Positions 42,629 to 56,117 of a DNA stretch of 64,000 nt are shown here, in pieces (within the stretch, counting starts at the first letter, position 1; every line of letters starts with the position of its first letter). The notes below the pieces were generated by a model. That model did no database searches, had not been told where the DNA came from, and was given only the letters and a program-made list of their open reading frames with translations. Position numbers and translations under genes: made by a program. This stretch comes from Lepidonotus clava (taxonomy: Eukaryota > Annelida > Polychaeta > Phyllodocida > Polynoidae): the NCBI GenBank assembly GCA_936440205.1, contig OW387146.1:26908458-26972457 (forward strand). Direction: 5' to 3'.

Positions 42629-45600
42629 GCGCGGGGCCCCCTTCGGGCGCGGCGAGAGAAGTAGTAGGCATGGGAGAATGTGGACTTTATGTGGCTGGAA
42701 CGGAAGGAGAGAGTGTCGTCCGTTTTTTGGTTGATACCGGATCTATGATTAGTTTGCTGTCGGACCATCTCTGGAGAGAGTGGGGACGAAAATGGGAAGA
42801 CCTGGACGGATACGAAGGACGCCTCTGCTCGGTGGATGGTAGTCCGCTGCGGTGCTACGGATGCACGAACTTGTCAGTACGATTGGGAACACGCGTGTTG
42901 CAGTGGACATTCATGGTGGCAGACATCGGTAGAGATGAAGGAATCCTCGGAAATGACTTCGCGGTGAAATACCGGCTAACAGTTAAGCCCCACGCGAGTG
43001 CTGTCTTCCTGCCTGCCGAAGGAGGGGGAGAGGGGGAACGAATCCCAGGAGTAGAACGAAGAACGGATGGGGTTCGGGCAGTTACCGTCGGAGGACAGGT
43101 CGTGAGAATCGAGGGGACGACGGAAATACCCCCGCTCCAGGTGACCCGAGTAACAATAGTGGCGAGAGTGGACATGGGACAAAGTGGACAGCTGGCTGTC
43201 ATCACCGGCACTGGATTACCGATGGGACTGGAAGTGATCCCAGGAACGGTGACATTAGGAGAGGAGAATAGAGTTTGGGTGGCCAACCGAGGGACTGAGA
43301 GCGCGAAATTGGAAACCGGCAGAGTCCTCGGAGAAGCCACCTTCGTACAAGAAGTACGAGGTACGGGAAGCGATGTATAAGAACCCCCTGGAGCGCTCGT
43401 CGAGATGATAGAGGAGGCTAGGAAAGGCCTAACCACGGAGGAAGGCGGAGAATTGGAAAAAGTCATCATGGCCCGGGAACAAATGTTTGCGACCTCGAAA
43501 CATGAGTTGGGACGGACAGACTTAGTACAACATCGAATTAGTACGGGGGATCAGATGCCGATCAAGCAAAGGATCAGACGGTATCCGGCCACCAGGAGAG
43601 AAGAGGAACGAGCACTGGTGGAGGATATGTTAAATCTGGGAATCATCCAGGAGAGCGGAAGTGCGTGGAGCAGCCCGACCGTCTTGGTGAAGAAGAAGGA
43701 CGGAGGAACGAGATTCTGCATGGACTATCGAAAATTGAATCAGGCTACAAAAGTAGATGCCTATCCGCTTCCACGGATAGAGGACAGCCTCAACACCTTG
43801 GGCGGGAGCCTATTCTTCTGCAGTCTGGATCTCGCAAGCGGATATTGGCAGGTAGAGATGGCACCCGAGGACCGAGAGAAGACGGCCTTCATGACTCAAG
43901 GAGGATTATATGAGTTTAAAGTGATGCCATTCGGGCTAGTGAACGCCCCGGCCACCTTCGAGAGACTGATGGAAAGAATCCTCAGAGGAATTGTGTGGGA
44001 GGAGTGTCTGGTATACCTGGATGACATATTGGTCTTCGGGCCAACGTTTGAAGTGACTCTGGAAAGATTGGTACGGGTTCTGGACCGATTGAACGCTGCA
44101 GGGCTAAAGTTGAAAGCACGAAAATGCAGGTTGTTCCAGAAGAAGATTCCGTTCTTGGGACATGTCGTCTCATTCAACGGGATCGAACCCGACCCCGAAA
44201 AGTGTCGGCAAGTAACCGAGTGGCCGGTCCCTCGGAATCTCCATGAGGTACGAGCCTTCGTGGGATTGTGTTCGTATTATAGAAGACATATAAACAGCTT
44301 CACGGAATTGGCTGCCCCCTTGTATGAACTGGCAGCGAAAGAGGAGCCTTTTGTGTGCAGCGTGAGACGACAAGAGGCGTTTGATGCCATGAAGAGGGCG
44401 TTAACAGAGGCCCCGGTATTGGGATTCCCGGAGGAAGAAGGACAATGGTGGCTTGACCCGGACACCAGTGACGTGGGGACAGGAGCCTTGCTATCACAGG
44501 AGCAGAGAGGGGAGGAACGGGTAAAACCCTGGAGTCGAACGAGCGAAAGTATTGCACCACGCGGAAAGAACTGTTGGCGGTGGTGCGAGCTTTAAAGCAT
44601 TTTCGGTGCTACATCTATGGTCAACGCGTAATAGTCCGGACGGATAATAGCGCGGTTAGTTGGCTGCAGAGAAGTAAGGAACCGATGGGGCAGGCTGCCC
44701 GGTGGATTGAGATTATCGACTCGCACGACATGTCGTTCCAACACTGACCGGGTAGGAAGCAGGGGAACGCTGACGCGTTGTCCCGGTATCCGTGTAAACA
44801 GTGTGGAGAGGGACACGAGGGTACCGAGAAAGTGAGAGTAGTGATGCGGGCCCGGGGGTATGAGCCCGGATGGTCCCCGCAGGAGATGAAAGCAGCGCAG
44901 AGGAGGGATCGAGATATAGGACCGATTATCGCACGGATGGAAGAGGATGCGAACCGGCCAGGTTGGGAGGTCATATCTCCGGAATCCCGAGAAACAAAGA
45001 TCCTATGGAGGCAGTGGGAAAGATTAAGCCTCAAGGATGGCGTGCTGCATAGGAAGTACTGGGAATTAGAAGGACATGGTTGGAGAAACCAACTGGTCGT
45101 TCCCAGCGAGGAACGGGCCGAGTTGGTGAGGGAATACCATGGAGGTGCAGCAGGAGCGCACCTGGGAGTCGCCAGAACGACGGCCCTGTTGGAACAAGGG
45201 TTTTACTGGCCGGGACTCTGAGAGGACGTGCGGAAGGAATGTTGAGAATGTGACTGCGCGTTGCTGAAAAGAGGATGAGGAAGACGGGAGCCGCTGCATC
45301 AATACATAGTAGGGGAGCCGATGGAATGGCTGGCCATGGATGTTTTGGGCCTGTACCCAGTCACGAAACGAGGAAACAAGTACTGCCTGATGGTGGGGTG
45401 CTATTTCACCAAGTGGCTGGAGTGTTTCCCGATCCCGGATCAGAAGGCAGTGACAGTAGCAGACTAGCTGGTTGAAGAAGTAGTAGCACGGTACGGCGCG
45501 TTTCGGGAACTACACTCGGATCAGGGCACGAATTTCGAATCCGAGGTGGTGGCTCAGGTCTGTGTACTGTTCGGAATACACAAAACGAGAACGACGCCGT

Positions 45601-46193
45601 ACCACCCCCGGAGTGACGGATACATAGAACGAAGTTTCCGCACTTTAGGGTGCTGTCTGAAAGCTAGCTGCCGAGCGACAGGCCAGGAATGGGATGAGAT
45701 GGTCCCGCTCGTGATGATGAGCTATAGAGCAACGCTGCAAGCCAGCACGGGAGTGACACCGAACATGATGATGCTGGGCCGACAGACCATGATGCCGCGA
45801 CAAGCGATATATGGGAGACCTCTAGGACCGGAGGAGGAACCCCGACGGGTGGGCGACTACGTGGAAAGCCTGGAGAGAGGGCTAGTCACGGCCTATCGGG
45901 AGGCCCGGGCAGGGCTGAAACGGGCCGCCATTCATCAGAAACACGAGTACGATGGAAAGGTGACTCGGCGGGAATACCACGCCGGAGAACTGGTCTGGGT
46001 GCACGATACGGTGGTGGATAGGGACAAGGGAACGAAATTGCGATTTCCATGGATAGGCCCTGCACTGATCGTCAAGGTGCTTGACCGAGGACGGGTGGTA
46101 GTACGGAAGAAACGAGGGAAACCGTGGGGGGGGTGGTCCATGTGGACCGCCTGGAACCCTACCGAGGACACGCTGCGCCAGCCTGGATGGTAG
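42547..46193 (+). pseudogene. pol: E2 pol region: protease, RT, RNase H, integrase
   Basis: The protease active site VDTGS is near 42731, with ILGNDF further on. RT carries FCMDYRKLN, SLDLASGYWQV, MPFGLVNAPATF and YLDD near 44020. RNase H, then integrase with SDQGTNF near 45520 and a GPY/F-type end (GPALIVKVL) near 46060 follow. Order and sequence match E1. Broken by roughly half a dozen changes; treated as a fossil. Confidence 0.93.
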
Positions 46194-47123
46194 CTGACCA
46201 GCAAGGATACGAGGCTGCACATTAGATGCTTGGGGTGGGGCGCGCTAGGGCACGTACGGAAGCGGGGTACCCCCTTTTTGTGATGAAGTCGTTCTCGTGT
46301 CTCGATTCCGCAGGTGGAAGAGGACCAAGGGAACGACCAAATTGGCGCTACACAGAAAGGCTTTGGCCAAAAAGGACTGATCAACCTGGGGCCATCGAGT
46401 TGGGGCAGTGCGTTGACCACTACAGTAGGCGTGCAGGTCGTTAGGCTGTAGAGATTTGCTACCTAGCTGAAGATTGGTTCTCTTGCGGATGTAATATAGG
46501 TGGGAAAGGCGGGGTTGGAACGAAAAACGGCGTTCTGGAGCCACGGCGGCCCGAATGTCTAAAGTAGTCCCACGTAACCGCTTTCCGGTCAGTTCGGAGG
46601 AACCACAGCGTGGAAAAGATGGTTGGATTACGACGAAAGACAGACCCGGCGGCAAGCTGACGAAGACTTTTGAAGTAATGCTGACTTGGTAATACCGCAT
46701 TACAGCATCCAGGAGACCGGAGGAGAGTAGATGCGGCACTCTCGGGAACGCTGGAGAAACGAACGGACGGTTGTAAAAGGCGAGGCCTGAAACGAGGATG
46801 GGCTTTAAAGTAGGTCGTAAAAGAAGTAAAGATGACAAAGAGAACGGGGCGGCGGCGAGAGGATAATAACGTCGAGCCCCTGTGTTCTCCGGGAAGTGTG
46901 CGGAAGCACTGTGAGGGCCAGGTGTAAAGGCAGGAGGAGGCGACAGAGATGAAAGGACCGAGGACGTCCGGTGGGGCAATAAAAGGCCTAGGAAGAAAAC
47001 GCGCAGAAGGCGAGGGGCCGCGAGGTAAACGGCAGGCAGGGCGGCGACCAGCGGCGGGCCCCGGGGACCGGAAATAGTAGGGGGCGCCACCGCTGAAGCG
47101 GTTGGTGAGCTTGACACTAGGGG
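46194..47123 (+). other. E2 spacer between pol and ORF3
   Basis: The counterpart of 3439-4339 in E1. No coding frame is recognised. Conserved between copies, which suggests a non-coding role such as subgenomic RNA control. Confidence 0.65.
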
Positions 47124-47199
47124 TCACTAGTGCAGGCCACGCCCACTTCCGCCTGCGGCGGCTATAAAAGGCAGAGCGCTCGCCGGAGCAGGTCATTCT
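47124..47199 (+). promoter_or_regulatory. Internal TATA-Inr core promoter ahead of ORF3 (E2)
   Basis: GGCCACGCCCACTTCCG, TATAAAA (47163-47169) and TCATTCT (47193-47199) repeat the E1 arrangement with identical spacing. Confidence 0.7.
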
Positions 47200-47368
47200 G
47201 GTCAGCCGATTAGAATTCATCACATCCCAGACGAGCAGACCAAGCTAGGAGAAAAAAAGGAAGCAGAAAAGTGAGACGAGCAGCATCACCACGAGGCGGA
47301 AACGAAGAAGGCTGACGGGACGAGCTTCGAGTTTGGAACGAGGCCCGAAAGCCCGGAAAATAGACGCG

Positions 47369-49753
47369 ATGAGCGGACAGTGTTGGGAAGGACAGTGTTG
47401 CGGAAAGGAATTCAAACACCTAGCCAATCACATCCGAGGCCAGCACGATGGAGTACGGAAACAATACTACATGTGCCCGGTGTGTTCGAGCCGAGCATAT
47501 TCGACACACCAGGACTGGAAAAAGCACATGTGGGAATCACACGAAGGAAACCTGCTGAGAGGGATGCCGAAACAGGACCCCCTTCTGAGGCTGGAGTATG
47601 CTGCGGCGTTCGCCTTGGATCCGAAAGGACGACCGCCGTACACTAGTTTCGCTCCTGGAGACGAAACGCCGGCCCGGGTAGCTGATTTGGAACATGACTA
47701 CGCTGTGGGCCATCCGGTTCTACCCCCCCCCCCCCCCCCGGGAAAGCAGTGGACAAGGAAGCACCGGAGAGGCCGCGGCGGAGGATTCGCGTACCTTACT
47801 ACCCGAGGGCATCAAGAGGGTCCGACGAAAGCGACGTCGAGCAGCCGGAGCAGGAAGCAGGGGCGAGGGAGCCCAACCAGCCAAGTCAGCAGGGAAGGGA
47901 CCCTTGGCCGGAGTAACGGCACGGTCGACGCCCACGCGCCGTTCAGAGAAAGGGGTGCGGAAGGAAGTCACCGAGTCGCCGCGAAGCGCGTGCCGGGCTG
48001 TGATCAACCCGAGACTGACAGAGGAAGAGGAGGAAGATCCACACCAGCCCCAAAGCCAGGTTGCTCAGGGATACCACCGGGGGCTGAGGTGGTGGAATTA
48101 ATGAGCTCGTCCGACGATCAACGTCCGAAAGTTAAGGGAGAGGAGGAGGAGCCTCCAGCTTTCAAGAGACCCCCGGCACAAGGATCCACGGCGGAGGAGC
48201 CGTCCCGGAAAAAAAAGTGGAAAAAGGTGAAGAAAATCCCGAAAGAACTTGAGGAGGGAACGAGCTCGGACCAGTCAGAGTCGGGTCGGAGTACGTCAGT
48301 TCGGAGCGATCGGTCCTTGGTCATCGCCGAGTCAAGTAGCGCAGGAGAGCTGGGACCATCGCAACCCGAGACCTCGACAGGAGTAAAACGGACCACGGGA
48401 CTAGAACCACCTTGTAGCGGCGCGCAGTTTACTATGATGACAGTCCACAAGAAGTCGGGTGTTTATGAGTCGCAACACCTGAGGTACCCCGGGTACCTAA
48501 AAGGAACGATGAACCGGGAAGGAACGTTCAGGGGTTACCGAGAGGCGAGAACAGACCGGGAGCTGGAGGACAGTATTCGGGACGCGCAAGGGGGCCGGTT
48601 GGCAGAGAGAGAGGCGCTGTACCTGGGGAGGTTCATCTACGAGATGGCGGAAAGACAAGGACTCAAACCATCGGGCCGAGTTGAAAAAGTGAAGTATGTT
48701 CGACACGCGGTCAAGACCGAGGAAACGGCGTCGATGGCTTCAACGCAGCCGTTGTTCTCTACCCCTACCCCGACGAGGGCGGACTCACCCCTGGAGAAGA
48801 TGGTATGCAAGCAGCCAGTGGTACCGCCCCCGGGATTGAAGCGGATGAGGGACATCCTAGTGGCACCGGATACGCCGGAGACACGAGCGGCTGTAGACAA
48901 TTTGACCCGAGCCAGTCTGGGAAGCTCGTTCTTTGGGTCGCAGGGATCGGAAGAGACCCCGGGACCGCCGTCACCGGAGAGGATGAAATCGCCACCGGGA
49001 CCGGACACCCCACTTAAGGACGAGGACAAGGATGGACGAGCACTACAACCATGAGTTATGATACATAGACTGAAAATACCGGCTGCTCAATCCATGGATA
49101 CAGAAGTAGAGGACTCGGAAGACATGGAGTTGGGACAGGCCGAGACCAAAGGATACGAGCCGGACAGGCAAGAACTGGACGAGTCGGGGGCGGCTTCGGA
49201 CTCAGTGTTCGGGTCCATAGGGATGGAGACACCAACGGCAGGACCATCTGGAGAAACGCCACGACTCAAGTTGTTAGGGACGCAGGCCATTCAACAGGTC
49301 TTGCAGGGACACTTTCCGGTAACGGCACGGGCGGTACGGGACTGGGATGCCGAGGAAGCAATCCAGGTGCAACTGCCGTGGCCTCCTAGGCAGGTGCGAG
49401 GGATGACGGCCAAGACGAGAGCGATGGCTTCAGCGTCTATGGCATTCCTGATGGCACTGGAAACGGGCCGCGAGCCAGAGACGTTCGACGAGGCAATGGC
49501 ACAGTTCCCGACGGCAGCGCTGGGGCCGTTCACCCGAGAGTTCCCGGGAGTCAACAGGTTAATTAACGAACACAACCGAACCGTCCAGTTGGCTCAGACT
49601 TTAGTGTTGTATAAAAACGAGGACCACTTAGACGACTTGTTAAAGGCGACGAGGGAGGTAGAAAAGCAGAGCAGACTAGTGGACCAACTTCTCGAGCTCA
49701 CGGCCAGGGAGGAGAGGCTGCTTTTACCGGCCCAACGTCAGGAAGAAGGATGA
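47369..49753 (+). pseudogene. E2 ORF3: two-finger C2H2 accessory protein, decayed copy
   Basis: The ATG (MSGQCWEG) and both C2H2 fingers match E1 ORF3. The Ser/Pro/Lys-rich middle is less alike, while the helical C-terminal domain (FPVTARAVRDWDAEEAI to the end) is well kept. Broken at about one or two points. The pattern of conserved ends and a loose middle suggests two folded modules joined by a disordered linker. Confidence 0.8.
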
Positions 49754-51773
49754 AAAGCCTCGAAAAGGAGAGAACGGTGTATGCTGCTTAGAGTCCTGTA
49801 CGGAAGATAGCGCGACGGAACCAGGAGCGGAAAATGGCGAGTCGGGTGGGGAGGGATTACGGGGCGTTGGCTCCTCACCCATAGTGTTAAACCCCCAGGG
49901 AGAGGACCGGGCCGAGGCGGAGGTACCTGAGCCGCACAGGAGTCCGAAGCCCGGACAAAAACTTTCCTGGAGACCGCTGGACGAGCCCGAAACTTTGCTT
50001 TAAAAACATCGGGAACGGACTGGCGGGCTCGAATATTCTCATCTTAAACATTCTTACTAAAAACAAATTAGGTAGTTTCTTTATGGGAATCTTCTTCTTG
50101 CGGAATTGAACGAAACCGCATGTGTTAGGAGGTGTTGATCATAATCAGCGAGCTGGAAGGTCCATGTCTGGAACGAACTTACCAAGTCTGTGGGGCAATA
50201 CGGAACGGGAGGAGGCGCTCGGAGGAAAAGCAAGTGTGTAGCTGTTTCGCTTCTTCCCAGAAGCCCCGTTGCGTTGGTTGGGACCAAGCAAGTTAAGTAG
50301 GACCGTCCGGTCGAGGATATCGGACAGATAGTGGGCCGGGCGGCCCAGGGAACGAGAAAAAAAAGGATAGTGACGGAACATCGGAGCGAGAGTAAAACAA
50401 GGAGGTGGAATCGAAGAAAGGAACTCAGAACGAATGAACAGTATTGTGTAATTTTTGACTCGATGGTCGTGCCGGGGTAAATGGGGTACCGGTGGACCGG
50501 CAACTCGCCGCTGGAGGAAAGGCTGGCGCGGGCCAAGACTGGAACCCTTCTCCCGTGCTGCCTTGAGGGATCTGGAGGCGAGTGAAGAACGACCTCTGTC
50601 CTCTAGCGGCACCAAAATACGAACTTTCCACGGCTCGTCTGGACTTCTTCGGGCTTCGACCATCTTGATCTTGGATGGATCACTCAGAATGTTGGACCGG
50701 ATGGGCCCGGATTCATTGTACCACCATCTTCTGCCTCTTACCGCATACAGAGAGCGGTAGAGTGGAAAGTCTCGACCTGGATGCTGGTTTTAGCATGCCA
50801 AGACCGATGCAGCGAGTCGTGAAAGGATTACGGAGAATTGTAGATGTCTCCCGGAGGACCGGGGTGCGAGCAGGGACGATAGCTGAAAGGCCCTCGCTCG
50901 TGCCCCACTAAAATAATACATAAACAAAACGAAGTTAATAGACTTACTAAATTATATATTAATATCTTACCTGCAGTAATGACAGTGACTGCTTCCATGT
51001 CGTACTTCCTGATGTCTTCTTCCCGACGAACGGAACAAAATAGTCTTTGAAAGATATAGGGAGGTGATGCTTGGAACGTCGGCCTCGGATGCCTCGATAA
51101 ACGACTCAAGAGGTCTGCAAAGAACAACGGAAAGCGATCCTTCATCCCTGACTTGGAGTTTGACGTCGGATGAGTTCTCTCTGGATCCAGTCTCCTGAAG
51201 CTGGCTGAGATGGGCCCGTTCCGGATCTCAAAAGTTGACGTCGGGTGCAGATCCCAGTTGATGTCGTCCATCTTCCCTTTCTACAACTTCTCCTTCTCCT
51301 TTCTCACAAATATCTTCAACTTACCGACGGCGCATGTCAAGGCGCTCAGGATGGCTTCATGTAAATTGGCATGGCGCTTATGAAGACTGTGGCCTTACTC
51401 CAGAATCAAACCAGACCGGATCTTAAACTTACCTGAGGGATGAGAGGTGCCGGCTCCTGTCATCAAAAAAACCTCATCAAAAAGAAAATTGTCTTCTCAT
51501 CGGGTCTCCGTTCCGGTTGTTGTCATGCCACTTGGGCCCGGAACGGTGACGAAAATACCCTATTAACTACATTGAACTCTCTCTCCGATATCTTCCTTTG
51601 CCTCTGAAATCTTTGAGTGTGTCGGCGTGGTCGAAGGCCGAACGTCTTGGTGCTGGGTTAACCACGAGGACCACAAAGTCAAACTTCAGTTCCTGTACGG
51701 AAAACGGACACCTCATCAACAATTAATAATTCCAGTCTTCACAAACTTACCTTCACCCCAACTCCATCCAGAG
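49754..51773. other. E2 3' region, truncated
   Basis: Matches 7104-9345 of E1. Minus-strand donor-like motifs include CTGCAG|GTAAGATATT (50971/50970), CCCTCAG|GTAAGT (51433/51432) and GTGAAG|GTAAGT near 51749. A possible 24-bp minus-strand exon lies at about 51433-51456 between a GATGACAG acceptor and the CCCTCAG donor. These are signals only; no transcript is shown. Confidence 0.45.
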
Positions 51774-52198
51774 TTCAGTCAACGCTCCGCGCTCTAACAC
51801 AATTTCTATATGCCTCTCTCCAGAACCTAGGCTGCAGATTAAAGGTCCAACCTTCACAGGATGTTTACTCACACAGTGCTTGCAGCTACGCTGGCTAGCT
51901 ATGAGCGGAACACATATGGTGGTACGTCACACCTTAACTCCTCCCTCATTTCACTACTGTCAAAGTGAAACATTGGCTTACACGTGCGCTTCTAAGCTCA
52001 CGTAATGCTGCCCAAACATGGACTGGCCACCTGCGTCAGTACAGTACCATACTTAAAGAGTGTGTTATGCTCTCAGTCAGTCAGAGTTCGCTGAAACACT
52101 GTGTGAGTAACCATACTGGAAAGGTTGGACTTTTAAGCTGAGTCTTGGTTCTGGATAGAAGCAGAAAGATCGTGTAGAGCACGGGAGTGTTGACTGAA
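51774..52198. mobile_element. 425-bp MITE with about 105-bp inverted arms
   Basis: Arms 51774-51878 and 52097-52198 are inverted and share TTCAGTCAAC, CCAGAACC, AAGGTCCAACCTT-like and GTTTACTCACACAGTG-like blocks. No coding capacity. Its left end coincides with the loss of similarity between E2 and E1. Confidence 0.8.
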
Positions 52199-55100
52199 TG
52201 TTTTTAAGGGGATTCCCACCGCGGGACTGATCATGGTCAATTGAGTTCTTGTCACAGAACAACTATACACTGGATAATTAAACAAACAATATCCTTTCAC
52301 ACGAGTGTTCACGTCTTACATGATGTCAGAACTATAATTATGTATTGGACGACAGCAGTCGAACGAGGGGGAGACTGCATTTGGAGCTAGCTATTATCTA
52401 TAACTTAACATGACGAATTACGTACATCACACATAACAGATAATTAACTCCCTATAGTTCAGGTTCTCTCCTCTAACTTCGTTCATGGTCAGGGACTGCA
52501 CAGCCTCATGATCTAATAATGAGACACATAAAAAGCTAAGAAAAAAACAAGGGAAAAAATGGTTTTTACTAATAGTAACTTTGCTCTATTAAATTTTTCT
52601 AAGTGTTAGATTGTGGGCCGCTAGTCATCTGGTCATGACAATATCTTCGGAGCTGACAGCAGAGACTTCAAAGATTAGCTTTGTCTTCGCCATTTGAAAC
52701 GCCTTTATCATTTTCCTCCGAGAACTTTTGACCAAAATGAATTACGTTTGAAAAAAAGTAATGCTGCCAAGGAAATTCAAGCCCTTCTTTTACAAACACT
52801 GAATAAAAAAAAGACTTGGCAGTTCAATGAAGCTACCAACATGAGAAACTAGAAATGTTCTTTTGTTGTTCTTTTTTTCATCCACATCTTATTTGTCAAT
52901 CTTGGAACTTTATTGTAATTCCAGCTTCCCCCTCCTCTTTTTAGTTATCCCTAAACAACGGACGCAGCCCGACGCAATGTCTCTTACTCCTTTACAATTG
53001 GAACTTCTTACATTTCGTGAACTTGAATTGATAACATTGTATTAACGTCTGTCTCACAATGCTTTTTTCCCTTTATCTTTTTAAATGCAAATTCAATGAT
53101 AGGATTCTGTAGGACAACCTCCAAATTGTTTAAAGTGCAAAACATTCTTATTTTAAGTCGGGATTGACATTTTGGGGAACCTCAGTAGATATCAATACAA
53201 TATTTGATTTAGCTCCCATCGAGGATGGTACGTATAGGAAAGTGCTGACGTCCAGTGGTAAATCAAGTAACCACTCTAAGTTTCGATAAATGAAGTAATG
53301 TGACCTCTGCTTCCCCCTATCGGCCATGGAAGACCTTACTCATACAAATTTGTAAATAGATTTGGGTCGAGTTCATTGCAATGGCAATATAGAGAGGATA
53401 AGCCCCCATGTCACATGTCGAAAATAAGAAATGCCCCTGTTGCCGTGTCAATTCTAGTGGTCCACCCCCAGAATATACATAAACACAAATGATTATAGAG
53501 AACCCTTAGGGTAATTTTTGTTGGAGTAGGTTAAATTCTTTTTGCTTAAAGTTAATAGTTTTGGAGATATTAATAAACATCGTTACTCTTGTCAAGGAAA
53601 GGTTAGATTACCATGGAAATATATTCCCTTTTGTGGAATTTTCAACTTTTTTACATCAAATTAAAGTGGAAAGACCAGAATGTCCCAAAACATCATAGCA
53701 AATTTTGTTTCCATATCCGAAACAGAACCACTAGTAAAAATCACAGCTGTTTCGCTCATTTACGATAGTTGAGTACTGGGAAAGTCCAGTTGATCAAGCC
53801 AGGCCCTATCAGCTGTATATTATGGGACTTAGTATGATTTGTATCTCTCATTACTATATAACCTCTCTGTCTACATCTATTCTTTTATCAAAATACAATG
53901 AATAAGAATGAATACTAGGAATATGATCAACTCAGACATTTTGGACACATTTATTGTTGAACATAGTTATGTATATATATTCCCATGGTCTCAATTACAT
54001 CATATTCATGGCCTAATAACCCACCAAGGTACTTATAGTTTTAAAAGTTCCTTTCGAGTACTGTTAGTACCATGAGTTCAAATTAAGTGTACACCAAAGA
54101 GATATTATACATAATAATAGTACATATTCACATCTAATACAAAAGGTACACATGTACATCTAATATCTATCTAGGTTACACATTATTTTTGCATCTTCTG
54201 CCAATGAAAATGTCAGTTCAGGGATGTGAGGGAAATGTTATTGCAAATTGCACTACCAGTAGGCTTACAGCAATCAGGAGTCTATTCCACTGAAACCTAA
54301 AATGTGTATAGATACTCATAATTCCAGTATAGGGTGTGTTATGATGTTTTTCCATGTCTAACAAGCCGAATAAGTATGTTTCCTAGACTTAATCTACACC
54401 GTTCACTACCCAACATGTGCATTCGTAGTGTACTATACCGTGGTTTCATGTTTGCTGATTCAGAATTAAATCGGTAACATCTGTAGAAATCACATTTCTA
54501 ACGAAGCCCGTTATTTGAGAGTTGGGTATATTTCACAGTTATATTGTGTGGTTGGACGAATTGACTGTTAAGCCGGGTAGTGAGATCTTTAGATGGGGTT
54601 ATGAATATTTTGCTTCTGTAACTTATTGCTACCTAGCCAAGTGGGGGAGGGGGGCATTTAGAAACGTTAGGTTTATTTTCAAATTAACATCATTCAGTAT
54701 AGTAAGAACTGTAACCACAGCTACAAGAAAAATCGGACAATAGAGACTGTTATGAACATTGTCTTTGATACACTGGTTACAATGAATGGACAGTTTTGGT
54801 ATATATCAGTAGATATCAGTCGGAACGATTACGCACAATAGCACCTTGATATACTCCATATATACGAGGTATCATATACATAAATAACAATATAAGGTTA
54901 GAGCCCTTAGCAGTTTCCAGTATTACAATGAATTGAGATATTGCGTAAACTTTTATACTATATGAATCGGCTGGTTTCAAGGTAGCTCATATACAATGCC
55001 ATCTATAATGAGAATTTAACCAATCAATCAGAATGAAGCATTGTGCTACAAAATCAAAATTTCCTGTCAAACTTTAGTGATCAATATATCTAACATCGCA

Positions 55101-56117
55101 CAATTGTCCCCCTGTACGCCTTTGTCTCATCAGCTATGCTCAGTAATAAGTGGTTGTGGAAGGTACCTTGCTATTCTATCCAGTCAACTCTTCAACAAAT
55201 GTGTCTGCATTTGTCTGCATTCCAGAAATTAACATAAACACAAATCAGATGAAATGAATAAACTGTAATTGCTCCTATTTTTGCATTTAGAAGTCATCCG
55301 TAACAGAGATACTTGTCCTTCAAAATAATAGTAAACGTATATATTCAGTGTAAGGGAAAGCACCACCATCCAGGTTAACCTAAAATGCAATACCAGTCTT
55401 GAATACCTTTAGAATATGTTGCTGTCGTTGTAAGCCACTATTTTAATAATTTCCACTAGAAATACTTTGTTCTTTTACAACTTAACCATATTTACCAGAT
55501 TGCACTACAGTACAGCGCAATTAGAACAATCATCCTTAGAACTTGCTTTCAGCTCAGTTTGAAGCTTTTGCTATTTGCCATTAGCATTCTGTCCTTTCGT
55601 TCCGGTCGGCCTTGGTTCAGATCCGTCTTTTCCGCCTCTGTAGCTCATGAATATTGACGCGCCCTCTAGAAGACCTTTTTATCTCTAGTAGAGTATCGTG
55701 ACCTCCCTTTCAACACATAGGGACCTTCGTTCAGTCATCGTTAGCTGCAATTATGCCTCACTTTGGTCTAGCATCATTCCATTAGAATAAAAAGAAACGT
55801 CCGATAAGTTTGGTTTATCCATTTACATGACCTCCAAGCTGTTTAATCTGAAGGTTTTTGTCATAGACTGTAACTTTACTCTGCAGTTTTTGTCCTGTCT
55901 CAGCAGTCTGTATAGGCTTACATTAATATTGTCTTTGGAGATAAAGGCCTACATCGAAACAAACTAGTTTCTAACTCCGGAATTCATCAAAGGAGCATGC
56001 TGTCATCACATAACTGTCATGTCATTGTGAACCGATAAAACAAGTTTAATATACAGTTTCTAACATAAATACCTGAGCGTCTTCTTATTTCTAAATGCAC
56101 CCTTCAGACACTAGTCA
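52199..56117. other. Intergenic, including the likely 3' UTR of the GPCR gene
   Basis: GC-poor DNA. No exon with recognisable domain on either strand. Short frames at 52863-53045 and 54522-54743 look random. The part next to 56118 is probably GPCR 3' UTR; its end was not located. Confidence 0.5.

Larger units (their letters stand above)
40659..51773 (+). mobile_element. Ty3/gypsy LTR retrotransposon E2, same family as E1, lacking its 3' end
   Basis: 5' LTR, primer-binding site, gag, pol, spacer with internal promoter, ORF3 and part of the 3' region are in the same order as E1. Similarity to E1 stops at about 51773, where a MITE starts. The last 3' region blocks, polypurine tract and 3' LTR are absent. 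It is a fossil with roughly half a dozen breaks in pol and one or two in ORF3; gag looks whole. E1 and E2 are separate insertions about 29 kb apart in the same orientation. Confidence 0.95.

Noticed and set aside
54522-54743. A 73-codon plus-strand frame
   Set aside because: Length is expected by chance; no domain, no splice sites, no promoter.
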